Source: a virus
IMG/VR virus record: IMGVR_UViG_3300025853_000622
Location: 1 to 24,581 of that record
Reading direction: 5' to 3' (one strand)
Length of the DNA stretch: 24,581 nt
In this document: piece by piece, positions 23,682 through 24,581 of the stretch
How positions within the stretch are numbered: position 1 is the stretch's first letter
Layout: the number at the start of each line of letters is the position of its first letter
Program-made: the position numbers and the translations under genes
The notes under the pieces: model-generated
What the model was told of the DNA's origin: nothing
Database searches by the model: none
Seen by the model: the letters and a program-made list of their open reading frames with translations, nothing else

Positions 23682-23907
23682 TTTCTGTTACTCTTACATT
23701 AGGTTGACCGATAGCCTGTCAGAGGTTGTGATTAGGCATTGGAAAATCAATCAAGAGATTATAACAAAAAAAGAAAAGAATTTAGAGGCTTTAACGCCAA
23801 ACGAAGCATTGCTGAAAGTATTTATTGAAAATATATCACGCAATGATGAGTTTTGGGAAGATAAATGCAAAAACCGCAGCACTCATAAAATAAATTATTG
23901 GTCATGA
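23590..23907 (+). CDS. outer-membrane spanin lipoprotein (Rz1-like)
   Basis: A 105-residue lipoprotein. Residues 1-19 form a signal sequence (MQKLKSVFLSLVLMSLVAS) and Cys-20 completes the lipobox (V-A-S-C). The mature part has SDFCYSYIRLTDSLSEVVIRHW and ends ISRNDEFWEDKCKN, a pattern I know from phage Rz1-like proteins (Cys pair around an N-D-x-x-W element). It is nested out of frame in the inner spanin gene and its TGA overlaps the endolysin ATG (ATGA). It marks a host with an outer membrane. Confidence 0.85.
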   Translation: MQKLKSVFLSLVLMSLVASCYPSKEIIVSSDFCYSYIRLTDSLSEVVIRHWKINQEIITKKEKNLEALTPNEALLKVFIENISRNDEFWEDKCKNRSTHKINYWS

Positions 23908-24362
23908 ATAGATTAAAAAGAAAAAACTTTTCACCTAATGAATTTTTTGTTAGCGATACAGCTAGAAGATTAGGTATAGAAAACTATCCAACTGAAAACG
24001 TTAAAGAAATACTGGATAATTTAGAATCAACGGCGGACATGATGCAGGAGGTAAGGGAGGAATTAGGTCACCCTATTATCATAACTTCAGCATATAGGTG
24101 CAAGGCTGTTAATGATGCTGTAGGTTCAAGCGACAAATCTCAACACTTACAGGGCTTGGCTTGTGATTTTGTCTGCGAGGGTTTCGGAGAGCCGAAAGAC
24201 ATAGTAAGGTTTTTAAAAGGAAAGGGCTTCAAAATTGACCAATGTTTTAATGAGGGGTCTTGGGTTCATATTAGTAGAATAAGAGAAGTGAGAAATAGAA
24301 TGATGTATGGTCACTATCTACCTAACGAATCAGGCAAAAGAGTATTTAAGCCATTACCTTAA
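23904..24362 (+). CDS. endolysin, M15-type zinc peptidase
   Basis: Cleaves peptidoglycan peptide bridges at the end of infection. The 152 residues match the Peptidase_M15_3 family: TSAYRCKAVNDAVGSS (61-76), then SQHLQGLACDF with zinc ligands His-81 and Asp-88, and EGSWVHIS with the third ligand His-122. There is no signal peptide, so it needs a holin to reach the wall. I chose ATG 23904 (overlapping the spanin stop as ATGA) over the in-frame TTG at 23898. The 3' end overlaps a converging minus-strand gene by three codons. Confidence 0.92.
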   Translation: MNRLKRKNFSPNEFFVSDTARRLGIENYPTENVKEILDNLESTADMMQEVREELGHPIIITSAYRCKAVNDAVGSSDKSQHLQGLACDFVCEGFGEPKDIVRFLKGKGFKIDQCFNEGSWVHISRIREVRNRMMYGHYLPNESGKRVFKPLP

Positions 24363-24527
24363 ATCTGGTTCACCTATATTATACTGATATATATAATTAG
24401 ATTCTGCGCGCTCCACTGGCATGCCAAGCAGGATAGCATCTATAATAAAAGCTAAAGCACCAGCAAAAAATAAACCTACAATCAAATAGAATAATCTTCT
24501 ATATAATTTAGTATTTAAAATAGTCAT
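24354..24527 (-). CDS. small membrane protein on the minus strand
   Basis: A 57-residue frame from ATG (24527) to TAA (24354-24356 on the minus strand) with one clear membrane segment (LFYLIVGLFFAGALAFIIDAILLG, about 12-35) and a polar C-terminus (ERAESNYIYQYNIGEPDLR). It converges on the endolysin and overlaps its last nine bases including the stop region. The frame stays open upstream to the window edge, so a longer start is possible; another short frame ends just before the ATG, suggesting a minus-strand operon. Function unknown. Confidence 0.55.
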   Translation of the reverse strand: MTILNTKLYRRLFYLIVGLFFAGALAFIIDAILLGMPVERAESNYIYQYNIGEPDLR

Positions 24528-24581
24528 AATTAAACCATTGGCGATACAACTAACAACACTAACATTACAACGACTAATTCC

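Noticed and set aside
177-24362. Genome-wide reassignment of TAG to a sense codon
   Set aside because: No late gene contains an in-frame TAG over about 22 kb; recoded phages usually have many, especially in late genes.
1-24581. CRISPR array, insertion sequence or transposase
   Set aside because: No regularly spaced repeats beyond the short ones listed, no terminal inverted repeats and no transposase-like protein were seen.

Overview
This window is the late (structural and lysis) half of a podovirus genome with a T7-type virion layout, infecting a Gram-negative host. The evidence for this is one co-oriented plus-strand series of terminase, short connector-type portal, scaffold, roughly 290-residue capsid protein, tubular tail proteins A and B, a gp13-like protein, three large internal virion proteins and a fibre with a T7-type N-terminus, followed by an overlapping inner/outer spanin pair and an M15 endolysin. 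The DNA is AT-rich. Many late genes lack a clear Shine-Dalgarno sequence and rely on stop/start overlaps (ATGA, TAATG, TAAATG). No integrase, phage RNA polymerase or replication gene lies in the window, so lifestyle and host taxon stay open.

Layout: (1) 1-1047 holds small uncharacterised genes with better ribosome binding sites, the last of which is cut by an in-frame amber codon. (2) 1080-1155 is a complete tRNA-Thr(UGU), followed by a tiny secreted-peptide ORF. (3) 1317-6313 is the packaging and prohead module: small terminase, a Lys-rich protein, large terminase, a coiled-coil protein, portal, a Bbp19-like protein and scaffold. (4) 6314-6518 is a 205-base non-coding leader with a sigma70-like promoter, a strong hairpin and a 31-base-spaced repeat. 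(5) 6519-7892 holds the capsid protein and a partner, closed by an intrinsic terminator at 7900-7929. (6) 7939-11269 carries tail proteins. (7) 11259-17999 carries the internal (ejected) virion proteins. One of these has a possible ADP-ribosyltransferase-like domain followed by an 11-bp tandem repeat. (8) 18035-22099 is adsorption: T7-type fibre, DUF4376-like protein, a PKD/BspA-repeat/LamG-like adhesin and an unknown protein. (9) 22096-24362 is a lysis cassette with several small membrane proteins, spanins and endolysin. (10) A minus-strand small membrane protein converges on, and overlaps, the endolysin at the right edge.

The genes work together as a standard late programme: prohead assembly, terminase-driven packaging, a short tail with internal ejection proteins, adsorption through two different receptor-binding candidates, then inner-membrane, cell-wall and outer-membrane disruption. 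The less ordinary parts are the ejected protein with the ART-like region and adjacent frame-breaking repeat, the structured capsid leader, the amber-interrupted gene, and the dense group of uncharacterised membrane proteins before the spanins.
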